Source of the DNA: Linanthus parryae
Lineage: Eukaryota; Streptophyta; Magnoliopsida; Ericales; Polemoniaceae
DNA: 64,000 nucleotides
Direction: 5' to 3'
NCBI GenBank assembly: GCA_023055425.1
Contig: JALGPY010000003.1
Span: 19,651,001 to 19,715,000 of the forward strand
This document shows, piece after piece, positions 1-10,274 of the stretch; the stretch's first letter is position 1, and each line of letters opens with the position of its first letter. The notes beneath the pieces are model-generated. The model saw nothing but the letters and a program-made list of their open reading frames with translations. It was not told the origin of the DNA and made no database searches. The translations under genes were made by a program, and so were the position numbers.

Positions 1-1448
1 TAGCCATTGTTGAGGAGTTAAATGTCTATATTATCCTTATGTTGTCACTCTTCTCCCACAACAGGCCACCTAGGAAGCATGGGTTCTCGGGGGGTGGTTT
101 GTGATTGTTTATTAAATTCTGAAAGTTTTTAGCTGGGAGATATTCTAAAATACAACCACAATTTCAACAAAAGAATGTATCCCTTCGGGAATTGTGAACA
201 TATGACCTGTATTATATATTTTTCTGAGTTGTTAATGTGTTTGGTTTATAAATATATAATTTTGATAATTATTGTTTTTGTTTGTATTCTTGGATGTAAA
301 TGAAAATCTCACAAATAATACACACACACACACATATGCCGTACCCCTGCTGCACCTGCACCCCTACTTTTCGGAAAATTTCCACACCTGCACCCCCGGT
401 AACACACCTGGCATACATTTTTTTGTGTAATTGTGCCTTAAACTGGAGCTCATTTGATGGATCAATTCCTCAATTGTTCTGCTGTTTTTGTGTAAGATGT
501 GGCAGTTGAGGAAGGCATCTTATGTTGCTGTTTTTTTGTTGCAGGGCCTCTCTTTACCAATTTGGATATGCAAAGCAAGCTTGGGATATGTGATTGGGAT
601 GGTAAACATGCTTGGTTTTTTCCCTTATTGCACTAGTTGTCTCGGTAGTTTGCGAATAATTTTGTGAACCTAGAAGTGCCTTTTAACTTATGTTGTGGAT
701 GCTAATAGAGTATCTATCTATTCTAGTGTATTTATCATGTAATTGGGATCTTTAACATCTGTGCCTATCCTTGTTTTTACCTTTTTTTGCATTGGTTGTT
801 ATTGGAAGAGATAATTTCTAGTATGTATGAATTCATCAAGAGAAGAGGATCAGTAAGAACCAACATTTGGAATTGTAGTTTGAGAAAGCAGCTCCTGGAG
901 TATAAGTATGGGCTCAGAAGCAACATGTTTCTTTGTACGCCCCATTCCACCTACTTGTATGAGAAAATCATCGCCACCGCATTACCAACTGTTGCAGAAA
1001 CTATTGCACTCGTGACCCGTTACTGTTTCTGCCTCATGCTGATCTGTATCTTCCACAGTATTCGTTGGGTTGTTTTTCCGGGGCAAACTTTGTTATACCA
1101 AAGAACATAACTAGGGGTGCAATTTGGGTGGGCTTAGCCCCGGCAACCCGAGACCTACCCACATTCAGAAAGGGTTTGCACACAGAATATAGGTGGATTG
1201 GAAGGGCCTGGACGTTTCAGCCTGATTTGGAACCACGGGTGGGTTCAGGAAAAAATTTTACGGAATGGGCTAGCCTGAGTTGCTTGTATCCGCAATTTTA
1301 GGTATGAGATTTTTCAGAAATGGGTTTTTGTCCAGTGACGTTTTTGTCATTTGCCTGGTGATTTCTCTATTAATCATAGCCTTTATGTCCCGTTTTTGAG
1401 GGGATCTCTTCACAAAATCCTTAGTTTTGTCGCTGTTTCAGCTATTCT
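1..1448. other. Unassigned AT-rich DNA
   Basis: No gene is recognised. The tract holds a short CA microsatellite at about 318-334. At about 1090-1300 a GC-richer stretch begins AGGGGTGCAATTTGGGTGGG, the kind of composition seen at the ends of some plant hAT-like repeats, but no partner end or target duplication was found. Short open frames here show no family signature. One exon-like segment is listed separately. Confidence 0.5.
545..601 (+). other. Weak candidate exon fragment (57 nt)
   Basis: A pyrimidine-rich tract ending in TTGTTGCAG precedes this segment and GGTAAAC follows it, which looks like a splice acceptor and donor. The 57-nt segment is a multiple of three and is open in two frames (GLSLPIWICK... 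or ...PLFTNLDMQSKLG...). I do not recognise either peptide and see no adjoining exon, so this may be chance or a relic of a host gene lying to the left. Confidence 0.15.
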
Positions 1449-1514
1449 TTTGCTGATTCTTGAAGATTTCTTGAAAAGTTATGGTGGGTTAGGGTTTAAA
1501 AAAAGTTCTGAATC

Positions 1515-2590
1515 ATGAATGAAGAATCAAACCTGGTGTTGGAAGACGATGAAGAGATCTCACAGATTCTTAACAGCAGAACTCTGATAGGCAAACTCTT
1601 CAGCAGAAAAATTCTGGGGAAGAACACGATGAAGAGTGTAGCTAATGGGATCTGGAACATCAAAGGAGGAATGGAGGTGGAGTCCTTAGGAGATAATATC
1701 TTTCTGTTTTTTTTGAAGAAGAGGAGGACTACAAACGAATCAAAGGAAAATCTCCCTGGGTTTTGAGTAATCTTAATCTTCATCTGCAAGAATGGAGAAT
1801 TAGAGAATCGGTAGAACAAATCCCAATCTGGATTCAAGTAAGGTGATTACCGTTGCAAAAAAGGTCAAAACCAAATGCAGAGAAGATAGGAAGAATGATA
1901 GGGGATTTGATGGCGACGGATGGAGCTGAGAATGAAATAGTGGGAATCCGAACGTATTTTAGAGTGCAGGAGATGGTGGATACGGAGAACCCATTGAAGA
2001 AAGACTTTATTATCGACAGAAACCAGAAAGACGAAGCGAGAATAAGCTTTCAATACGAAAAATTGGGTGACTTATGTTACCGGTGTCGTTGTCTGGGCAT
2101 AGAGATGTTCAGTGCCGGTTTGTTGATTGAGTGGAAGGAATGAAATCGGAGTTTGGGCCGGAGCTCCGGAAAAATGTCAGAGGAGTGTTTGATAAGCAGA
2201 ATAGTCTGAAGGAAGAAAAGAGGAAAATGCAACAATCAAAATCGGAATAAGTCTGGGCAAAGATAGGAAGATCGTTGAAATTACGAGAGGAGAATTTACA
2301 GGAGGAAATACTAGGAGAGCACGGGATGAACTCGAAGCAGAGCTTGCCGGCGCGTGTTGAGGAGATTCTAGACGAAGAAGATGAGCGTATCAGAAAGGTA
2401 GAGGAAATCTAGAAGGACAGACGTGGCTGCAGAGGAAAGGACGGAGAATGTACATAAGGGTACAAAATACATGTTCACCAGATGCGGTACAGCTGGAGAG
2501 TTTATTGCCTAGGGTTACGAAATCAAAAATGCTAGATATGCCGAACCCATCTTCCGGGAAGAGGCCGAAATTGCCACGTCGGATTCCCAC
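1515..2590 (+). pseudogene. LINE ORF1 remnant (DUF4283 and zinc knuckle)
   Basis: ORF1 proteins of plant L1 elements bind RNA and accompany the LINE transcript. The N-terminal frame (from 1515) shows the typical pattern of a DUF4283 domain: an LVLEDDEEI start, an IGKLFSRK tract, a GIWNIKGGMEVESLGDNIF core, and then a second frame carrying DYKRIKGKSPWVLSNLNLHL. A third stretch (1853-2143) has ENIGRMIG-like and FRVQEMVDTE motifs and ends in DLCYRCRCLGIE, a decayed CCHC knuckle in which the expected His after Gly is lost. Frames change in the T-run near 1709-1716, and a stop breaks the frame near 1840. Lineage within L1 is not determined. Confidence 0.6.
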
Positions 2591-2599
2591 TTACTATTA

Positions 2600-3466
2600 A
2601 AGAGTTAACTTTTTATCTTTCTCTCTCTCCATTCTTTCTCTCTCTAATCTATTTTCTGCTTCATCGAACCAGTTCCTCTTTTCAATTTCTATCCTAATCT
2701 ATCTCTATCTTCCATCTATATTCACTGTAGAATAATTCAAAACATTGAACTGTGCTATCGTGTCAATGTCTGTAAATATGAATTGCATAAGATAATTGTT
2801 GGAGGTTTGAATCTGATAGCCCAGAGCACTAGAAGCGTCGGGCTTCTGGTGGTCGGAGACGGGGAGGCGGTGACTATCAATCGGGGTTGAGTTTGAAGGA
2901 GGGGGTTGCGGTGGTTTGTTAAACGGCGGTGCTGAGAGAAATTGATGGAGGGCAGAGGGTCTTCCAGCGTAGATGTTTCTGCGTTCCACTTAATCCGGGA
3001 AGGGGCGGTGGTTTTGGCTAAGCTCTTGGCCTGCGTCCATGGCAGGGAGATGGTAGCACAACCAACTTGGAAATGATTTAGGGGACTAAGAATTAAAAAG
3101 AAACACAAGAATATCTCTGTTCTATCATTTTTTCTAAACCCTCATAAACACTTTGGAGATTGAAGAGAGAGAGATAATTCTGTTGTGAATGTAGAGTATG
3201 AAGATTGAAGAAGGAAGAAGACAAATGAAGAGAGGAAAAGATATGATACAAGAAAAACAGAGAAAGAAAAACATAACTGGGTGAATGGAGAGAGAGAGAG
3301 AAAGGTGGGCCAAATGAGTCAAAAATGAATGGATGACGTGTCAATTTCGGCATGTAGTAGGGAGATTTCTTCGGGTTATGTAGCACTGCTCCTATTGGTG
3401 TCACTCCAAGGGGGGCTGGGGTGAGCGGCCCAAGCCCAAAATAAAAATTATTTTGCGGAGGAGCTC
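2600..3466. other. Unassigned segment inside the LINE remnant
   Basis: CT-rich on the minus strand (about 3130-3320), with long CTCTCT runs resembling a plant 5' leader. On the same strand 2705-2989 is open, with a proline-rich peptide that I do not recognise. Nothing here can be assigned to the LINE or to a known gene. Confidence 0.35.
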
Positions 3467-4266
3467 GTGAGTCCAATAAGCTCGATTGAAGAAGGCACAG
3501 TCAAAGACCAAGGAAAAAAGGATCACGAGGTCAGTCCAGCCCAAACCCAATTGCGGGTTAGGAGAGATCAAACTAAACCGACCCGGAAAGTTAAGATCCG
3601 AAGAAGGTCACCGGTAATCACCGAACCGAACCCGATGGAGGAGGAAATCATACTTCGGGTAACCCATATTTTGATATCTCTATTTCTGATGTTTTCAATC
3701 GATTTGTTCATTTGAAATGGAGAGCTAGAATGTATCGAGCTGAAGAAGAGATTAAGAAGAGAAGAATCATTAAAGATTACGAAGTAAACTTGGAAAAATA
3801 AGCTTATAGGTAGAAATTACAAATGGTTAAGGACATTATCTATGCTCAAGAAGCCACTAAAGTGAGAGCAGAAGCTAGATTATCAAGAAATGATTACAAT
3901 TTCAGATTCTTTAAGGGGTGTGAAGACAATGTGGCTGAAGTGGGTCTAATAGAGCAAAAATGGGATAAGAGTGATAAGGGTGAAATATTAAGTTAAGTCC
4001 CAGTATCAAGGAAAGGTTGGTACAAAGATGTGGAGAAGTTGGCAGAAGAAGAAACCAAAAAACTGGGAGTGGGGAAGCTAAAGCAACAAAGAAGGCAGAA
4101 AAGGGAAAGTCTAACTTCAGCAGGTTCTGTGGTTTTTGTTATGCCTAAACCTAAACTTTTAGCTATAACAATGGACGAGGAGGAAAGTACTGAGATGGCT
4201 GTGGTGGCCAAAATTAGCCACAACAACAATGTTAGTTCTGAGCTTGAATGTGCAGGGTTTGGGTAA
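3467..4266 (+). pseudogene. Probable LINE ORF1 C-terminal remnant
   Basis: Two open stretches (3467-3715 and 4030-4266) encode charged, lysine/arginine/glutamate-rich peptides without a nameable domain. They lie immediately upstream of the recognisable ORF2 start, where plant L1 elements carry the basic tail of ORF1. The assignment rests on position and composition only. A separate host-derived origin is possible. Confidence 0.3.
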
Positions 4267-4320
4267 CACCCTCACATTCCAGAGATTAAAATGCCTGATT
4301 ACAGCCTTGGTGCCTAGTAT
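4225..4320 (+). pseudogene. Start of LINE ORF2 endonuclease, truncated
   Basis: In the frame starting near 4225 the peptide reads LNVQGLGNTLTFQRLKCLI, which matches the characteristic N-terminus of the plant LINE apurinic endonuclease (usual form LSWNCQGLGNP...VRALKRLI); the conserved Trp-Asn-Cys is altered here to Leu-Asn-Val. About 30 codons remain before the sequence passes into LTR DNA near 4320, so the catalytic domain and the reverse transcriptase are missing. Confidence 0.55.
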
Positions 4321-4322
4321 CA

Positions 4323-5112
4323 TTTATGTCTCGTGTCCAGTCCGGATATAGAGACAAAGGGATATATACAACGGTAATATTGGGCACATGGTTTGTGAGG
4401 TCACTGACTATTTCTGTTAGTTGGGTGGCATAGATGTGTTGCTAGACACCGCTCTATGTTTGTAACTATTACTACCAACTAAGTAGAAACCTAAGGAGTC
4501 ACGAACCGTACGGATTAAACTGGATTTGGATTTTAATTAGTTGGACTAATTAATTAAAAGGATCAAAAAACAACCACAAGCAAAGTTAGTAGGACTAATT
4601 TGTAAAGTGGACAAATCTGTGTATGGACATTGGACAGGATTAGTATTGGAGCAAGTACGTAGTGACTAAGGATTTATTAACAATATAAGGGAGTCGTGGC
4701 TCTATTATTTTACAAGATTTGTCATTGAGTGAAATAACAGAGCAAGGAGAGAGAGAGAGACCAAGATTTGGCCACCGCCCCCTACCCGTCGGCTCCAATC
4801 CGTTCCCCCCCCCCCCCAAGGTGGTTCGGCCCACCGTTGCTCCACTCTGCGTGATTCTTTTGTCTCCTTCTTCAACGTAGCTATTACTAGACGTGAAGAG
4901 GATTCTAGCTTGCAGTCCTAGGTGTGGATACCGGTAGACACGTGGACATCATTCTATGTTGTGATCACACAAACAATTAAGGTACACAATCATCTTCCTT
5001 TATCACGTTATGATGGCTTGTCGTGCGATTTGTGGAGGGTCTTGATCAGGAATCTATTATTGTAATTCCGCTGCGTTACCTGCATAAAAACCCTACCGTA
5101 CCCACAGGTGCA
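4323..5112 (+). mobile_element. Truncated Angela-like copia LTR fragment
   Basis: From TTTATGTCTCGTGTCC onward this matches the 3' half of the LTRs of copia-1 and copia-2: the TTGGGTGGCAT/GTGTTGCTAGACACCGCTC block, the AGTAGGACTAATTTG block and the terminal TTCCGCTGCGTTACCT. It ends near 5097 with CATAAAAACCCTACC, followed by a remnant of the leader (CCACAGGT). The primer-binding site itself is deleted. The copy is clearly more diverged than the other LTRs of the family in this window and carries a C-run at 4807-4818. Confidence 0.75.
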
Positions 5113-5563
5113 ATTGGTTTGTCAAACAACCCCACATCTAACAAGATAAGTTTTCTCAAAGAACGACAAAAATGTCAGTTTTTTGGGTTTGGATATTTAA
5201 AGAAGCAAGTTTGATCAAGATTTGAGTTGATATAGAAGTTGTTTTGAGCTGGATTTAGAACATGAAATTCATAGCCTTAGGTGACAGGAATCAGCACACA
5301 CCATTGGCTTGCCTAAACACTCAGTGTCGATTGATTTGCAAGGCCTAAAACAAGGCCCTGTTATGCTGCCAAAAATCGCAAGAACAGAGGATCGTCCACG
5401 ATCCAAGCTATGATCTGGGATAAGTGCATGTATGTAATGTGTTCTCTATCTTCTAAGGATCCCATTGGTGCAAATAAAATTGAAATTGAGCTAGAAACAA
5501 CCCATTTACCTCAAGTCCTGCGAGCTCAAGGTTTTCCTGCGGCTCCAAATGCAAGCTTTCCTA
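5113..5563. other. Unassigned; contains a short coding-like relic
   Basis: Nothing is identifiable except about 33 codons at 5458-5556 (+ strand) reading DPIGANKIEIELETTHL and then PQVLRAQGFPAAPNAS, which looks like genuine protein but is not one I recognise. It is cut at 5563 by the start of the 680-bp repeat. Confidence 0.3.
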
Positions 5564-7310
5564 GTGTGAAAGCAAGCTAGAGTTCATATTGAAGAGGTTC
5601 AAATATAGTTTTTATAAAGTTTGGGGGCAGATTCAGTATTTAATATTTTTAATATAAATTACAAACTGGCCTCAAATTCTTATTTAACTCCAATATTTGA
5701 TGTATCATTCCTTATATTCCAACATGTCCAGAGATCAACTGGTACTGTCTGAGAAATAATTATATAATGGCTCCAAATTTTTAGAAAATTACATTCTTAG
5801 CCCCAACATTTCCAAAGTATAAAATTTTCACCCCTCTTGTCTTAGATTCAGAATTCTAGTCTTTACGCTGCTACAAAATTATGAAATTTTTATACAGTTT
5901 TACACCACAAATCTTTGGGATACAACATATTAGAGGAGAATCAGAGTTTGGGTTCATTACCTACTCACCTGATCATCTCCCGCGTTTTACTTCCATAGGC
6001 CAAATTGATAGGGGGCTTTCTATCCTCCTATTTCGTGTAACTCCTGTAGTTAAAGTTCTTGATGAGGAGAAGTGGTGGTGCAGTTGCATAGTTGGTGGTG
6101 GTGGTGGTTCTTCTTGAAGAAGTTTGAATTTTAAGAAGAAATAAAGAAGATGAGTGTTTATATAAACTTAGCTTGATGGGAAAAACAAGTGATGGGTGCT
6201 GCCACATACATGGGTGAGGTGTCACCAAATCATAGTGTGAAAGCAATCTAGAGTTCAAATTGGAGAAGTTCAAATAAAGCTTTCATAAAGTTTGGGGGTA
6301 GTTTCAGTATTTATCATTTTTAATATAAATTACAAACTGGCCCCAGATTCTTATTTAACTCCAATATTTGATGTATCATTCCTGATATTCCAACATGTCA
6401 AGAGATCGCTAGCACTGACTGGGAAATAATTATAAAGTGGCTCCAAATTTTAAAAAATTACATTCTTACCCCCCCCCCCAACATTTCCAAAGTATTACAT
6501 TTTCACCCATCTTGTCTTAGATTCAAAATTCTAGTCTAAACTCTGCTTCAAAATTAGGAAATTTTATTTACAATTTTACACCACATATCTTTGGGATATT
6601 ACTTATTAGAGCGAAATAAGAGCTAGGGTACATAACCTACTCACCTGATCATCTCCCACGTTTTACTTCCATATGTGAAATTGATAGGGGGCTTTCTATC
6701 CTCTGATTTCGTGTAACTCATGTAGTTGAAGTCCTTGATGAGGAGAAGGGGTGGCGGAGTTGCAGAGTTGGTGGTGGTGGGGGTTCTTCTTCAAGAAGTT
6801 TGAATGTTAAGAAGTGAAGAAGATGGGTGTTTATATAAACTTAGCTTGATTAGCTTGATGGAAAAAACAAGTGATGGGGTGCAGCCACCTACATGGGTGA
6901 GGTGTCACCAAATCATAGTGTGAAAGTAAGCTAGAGTTCATATTGGGAAGGTTCATATATAGTTTTTATAAACTTTGTGGGTAGTTTCATTATTTAATAT
7001 TTTTAATATAAATTACAAACTGACCCTAAATTCTTATTTAACTCCAATATTTGATGTATCATTCCTGATATTCCAACATGTCAAGAGACCGCTGGCACTG
7101 ACTGAGAAATAATTATATAATGGCTCTATATTTTTAGAAAATTACATTCTTACCCCCAAAATTTCCAAAGTATTAAATTGTCACCCCTCTTGACTTAGAT
7201 TCAAAATTCTAGTCTAAAACCAGCTACAAAATTAGGAAATTTTATTTACAGTTTTACACCACAAATCTTTGGGATATGTAATATTAGACCCTAGAATTTT
7301 CAAGGGTGTT
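5564..7310. repeat. About 680-bp tandem repeat, two full copies and a partial third
   Basis: Monomers begin at GTGTGAAAGC (5564, 6235, 6918), giving periods of 671 and 683 bp. Each carries the same order of blocks: TTGGGGGTAGTTTCA..., AATATAAATTACAAACTG, CAACATGTCAAGAGATCGCTGGCA, a C-run followed by CATTTCCAAAGT, and GATCATCTCCCGCG. Read on the minus strand the end of each monomer looks like a plant promoter and 5' leader (see findings). Further pairs of monomers lie at 9365/10042, 20927/21607 and 46301. The third monomer here is cut short and continues into the ~1.8-kb tract. Confidence 0.8.
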
Positions 7311-9070
7311 ACACTTTACACTGTTATCTAGATTGGAAATGCCAGAAGGAGGGTTAATACTGAAGAGGAAATCTCTAAAGGCACACAACATTATTACTAC
7401 AAACGCGGGGTGCTGGTTATAAACCATAACGGTTGCTAGTATTCTCAGCCTTTTAGGCTCTCCACACTTCAGTAACTTTGTTTATTCGTTCCAGCCACGG
7501 AAACATCGACCCGTGTTCACAACAAAGTGGGAGATATTTAATAGCTTGATATCATTAACGATGGTGTTCAAATCATGTATATGGACAGGATACCGAACAA
7601 TTCTGAGCGTAAGGATTTGGTTGAAAATTTCTATATCAAACCCCATATGTATGTCATATCCTTCGAAGTGGCGTCGATACTGTCGGAAGCCCAAGTAGAT
7701 ATCATGTTCACCGGCAAGATGTAACAAGTCACGGGTACATCTTCCTGAAGGAGGCTTTTGTACTGCAGTTTCTTCAAGAAAAAGTTCTCGGCTCGATCAA
7801 GTGCACCAAAAAGTCTGATTTTTCGTGCCTCTACAGTCTAGGTAGGCCTTCAATAGTGCTCTGACCATTCCATGTGTTTTTGGAGAAGCCTATTTATGGA
7901 AATTCCTTGATCATCCGTCTAACTATTGTATATGGGACATTGGGGGTTTACATTCCTGCCTACCAACCTAAAATCATGCTCAAGGTAGCATGCTTTGTTG
8001 ACAATTTGACATTTTGATAGACTTGTAGGTTTGTGGTAACTCCGACAATCTGACATTATGTCATAATTTTAAATCCCCATTGTGATTTATCTTATCCGAA
8101 CACTTCATGCATCAATTTAATTGAAAGAATGTGTGGTAGTGCGTGTCCTTGTTTCCTATAAAATTTGGTGGTTATTGTTTAAGTTCGTTGATAATTGGAC
8201 CAAACAATCTAATTTATTGGTGAGAGACCAATACAATTAACAACACTTGTCGATAGTCACGGCTTACACCCAATATAGGCCTAAACTACTAGCTTGTGCC
8301 CAAAGTAACGTCCAAACCATTCCAAATAAAACAAGGAAACAATTCTAAAATGATGCTCGGCCCAAAACCAGGTCACACGACCTTGCCCAGAGGTCGTACG
8401 ACCTCCTCCTGAGCCAACCCAGGTCGCACGACCTGATGCAGAGGTCGCACGACCTCCTGGGAATCTGAAATCCTGCGGTTTGTTTCCCTTGCCTCCTTGC
8501 TCGTTGCTTCGCCAATTCCAAGCTATGTTTTGATCACCAATTCATAAAAAATCTCCACCTTGATCAAGACTCTCTAGCAATCAATCCAATGAACTGATGG
8601 AATAAATTCTCAAATTTGCAGTATTGGAATACATCCACTATGCGCCACAACAAGCGTGTATTTGCGTCTCAACAAACGCAGAGACTTTTGTGTCCCAATC
8701 AACACACCATCAATACACCATGACACAATGCATCTCCCCAACATCATTACAATGACACTTAATGATCAAAAGTTCCTATCAATCGTTCCAAGTTATGCCA
8801 ACTTTTAACCAAAGGACCGCACCAATGCGCAAACCGAGACACAATCAATAAATTCCAACAATCAGTGCGTGCGTAATAATACGCCGCCAATCAATGCATT
8901 CACAATAACATGTAAGCAACCAATCCGCGCCAAATAACGTGCTACCAACTGTATGCCATCAAGACACGTCAATTACTCCATGCCACGAGCCAAATTCTCC
9001 AGTTGATTCGAGTCATATCCACCTTGACTTGAATCCTCCCAGCAGTCATAACAAGATCGACGTGCCCAAT
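7300..9070. repeat. 1.8-kb tract of the unit, copy A
   Basis: Present in four copies in the window (about 7300-9070, 18850-20632, 21970-23758 and, inside the patch, 46665-48452). It begins CCCTAGAATTTTCAAGGG. An open but broken stretch at about 7570-7850 (DRIPNNSERKDLVENF..., then HGYIFLKEAFVLQFL in another frame) looks like a decayed host coding sequence that I do not recognise; the copies have different stops. A short open frame near 8939-9190 recurs in all copies but has no family signature. The palindrome cluster at 8370-8455 is listed separately. Confidence 0.65.
8370..8455. repeat. Cluster of four AGGTCGYACGACCT palindromes (copy A)
   Basis: Four 14-bp near-perfect palindromes: AGGTCACACGACCT at 8370-8383, AGGTCGTACGACCT at 8391-8404 (perfect), and AGGTCGCACGACCT at 8421-8434 and 8442-8455. 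They are spaced 7, 16 and 7 bp apart, i.e. as two close pairs. The same cluster recurs near 19929-20017, 23056-23141 and 47750-47835. Confidence 0.85.
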
Positions 9071-9231
9071 TGTAGGTTTTTGTGGCAGATTACGCAGCGG
9101 AATAACAAAACTTTTATCCTGCTCAAATCCCTCCAAGGATCACAGGCAAGCAATCATAACATGATAAAAGTAGAAAACCATGCACCTTAGTTTGTGTGAT
9201 CACTACGAAGAATTGTGTCTTCGCCTCTATG
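9071..9231 (-). mobile_element. Terminal fragment of Angela-like LTR at unit A/B junction
   Basis: Reads as the reverse complement of the 3' end of the LTR family (TACGCAGCGGAATAACAAAA is the complement of the family's TTCCGCTGCGTTA end). It corresponds to the first ~160 bp of the complete solo LTR at 23759-25147, including the same CCAAT left flank. It is truncated at the tandem junction. Confidence 0.8.
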
Positions 9232-10274
9232 GTGGTGGTTCTTCTTGAAGAAGTTTGAATTTTAAGAAGAAGTGAAGAAGATGGGTGTTTATATAAACTT
9301 AGCTTGATGGGGAAAACAAGTGATGATGCTGCCACATACATGGGTGAGGTGTCACCAAATCATAGTGTGAAAGCAATCTAGAGTTCAAATTGGAGAAGTT
9401 CAAATAAAGCTTTTATAAAGTTTAGGGGTAGTTTCAGTATTTAATATTTTTAATATAAATTACAAACTGGCCCCAGATTCTTATATAACTCTAATATTTG
9501 ATGTATCATTCCTGATATTCCAACATGTCAAGAGATCGCTGGCACTGACTGGGAAATAATTATATAGTGGCTCCAAATTTTTAGAAAATTAAATTCTTAC
9601 CCCCCCCCCAACATTTCCAAAGTATTACATTTTCACCCCTCTTGTCTTAGATTCAAAATTCGAGTCTAAACTCTGCTACAAAATTAGGAAATTTTATTTA
9701 CAATTTTACACCACATATCTTTGGGATATTACCTATTAGAGCAAAATCAGAGCTAGGGTACATAACCTACTCACCTGATCATCTCCCGTGTTTTACTTCC
9801 ATATGATAAATTGATAGGGGGCTTTCTATCCTCTCATTTCGTGTAACTCCTGTAGTTGAAGTTCTTGATGAGGAGAAGGGGTGGTGGAGTTGCAGATTTG
9901 GTGGTGGTGGGGGTTCTTCTTCAATAAGTTTGAATGTTAAGAAGAAGTGAAGAAGATGTGTATTTTAGCTTGATTAGCTTGATGGGGAAAACAAGTGATG
10001 GGGTGCTGCCACCTACATGGGTGAGGTGTCACCAAATTATAGTGTGAAAGCAAGCTAGAGTTCATATTGGGAAGGTTCATATATAGTTTTTATAAAGTTT
10101 GGGGGTAGTTCCATTATTTATTTTTAATATAAATTACAAACTGACCCTAAATTCTTATTTAACTCCAATATTTGATGTATCATTCCTGGTATTCCAACAT
10201 GTCAAGAGATCGCTGGCACTGACTGAGAAATAATTATATAATGGCTCTATATTTTTAGAAAATTACATTATTAT

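Larger units (their letters stand above)
1449..4320 (+). mobile_element. L1-type LINE remnant (ORF1 plus start of ORF2)
   Basis: The order ORF1 (DUF4283-like domain, then CCHC-like knuckle) followed by the beginning of an ORF2 endonuclease is that of plant L1-clade LINEs. The 3' part (rest of the endonuclease, reverse transcriptase, poly-A tail) is absent. The sequence changes directly into an Angela-like LTR fragment at about 4320. Roughly 2600-3465 in the middle is not recognisable as LINE; its minus strand looks like a CT-rich leader, so it may be a separate insertion. No target duplication could be found. The copy is dead, with several frameshifts and stops. Confidence 0.6.
6100..9231. 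repeat. 3.1-kb tandem unit A
   Basis: First of three tandem copies of a ~3.1-kb unit: 680-bp monomers, then the ~1.8-kb tract (7300-9070), then about 160 bp of the terminal part of an Angela-like LTR (9071-9231). The right border is an abrupt join of LTR sequence (TTCGCCTCTATGG) to GGTGGTTCTTCTTGAAG, the same sequence that starts the unit at about 6100. Units B and C follow directly. Confidence 0.8.

Noticed and set aside
787..1301. Open frames of 78-107 codons near the left edge as genes
   Set aside because: No start context, no homology, overlapping frames, and composition typical of intergenic DNA.
4807..4818. Poly-C runs (also near 6472, 9601, 21165, 54931, 58552) as functional elements
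   Set aside because: They vary in length between repeat copies as homopolymers do, and may also include sequencing error.
8939..9190. An 83-codon open frame repeated at 20501, 23627 and 48321 as a conserved small gene
   Set aside because: The four copies belong to the same duplicated 1.8-kb tract plus LTR end, so conservation reflects copying. Part of the frame is LTR sequence and no signature is visible.
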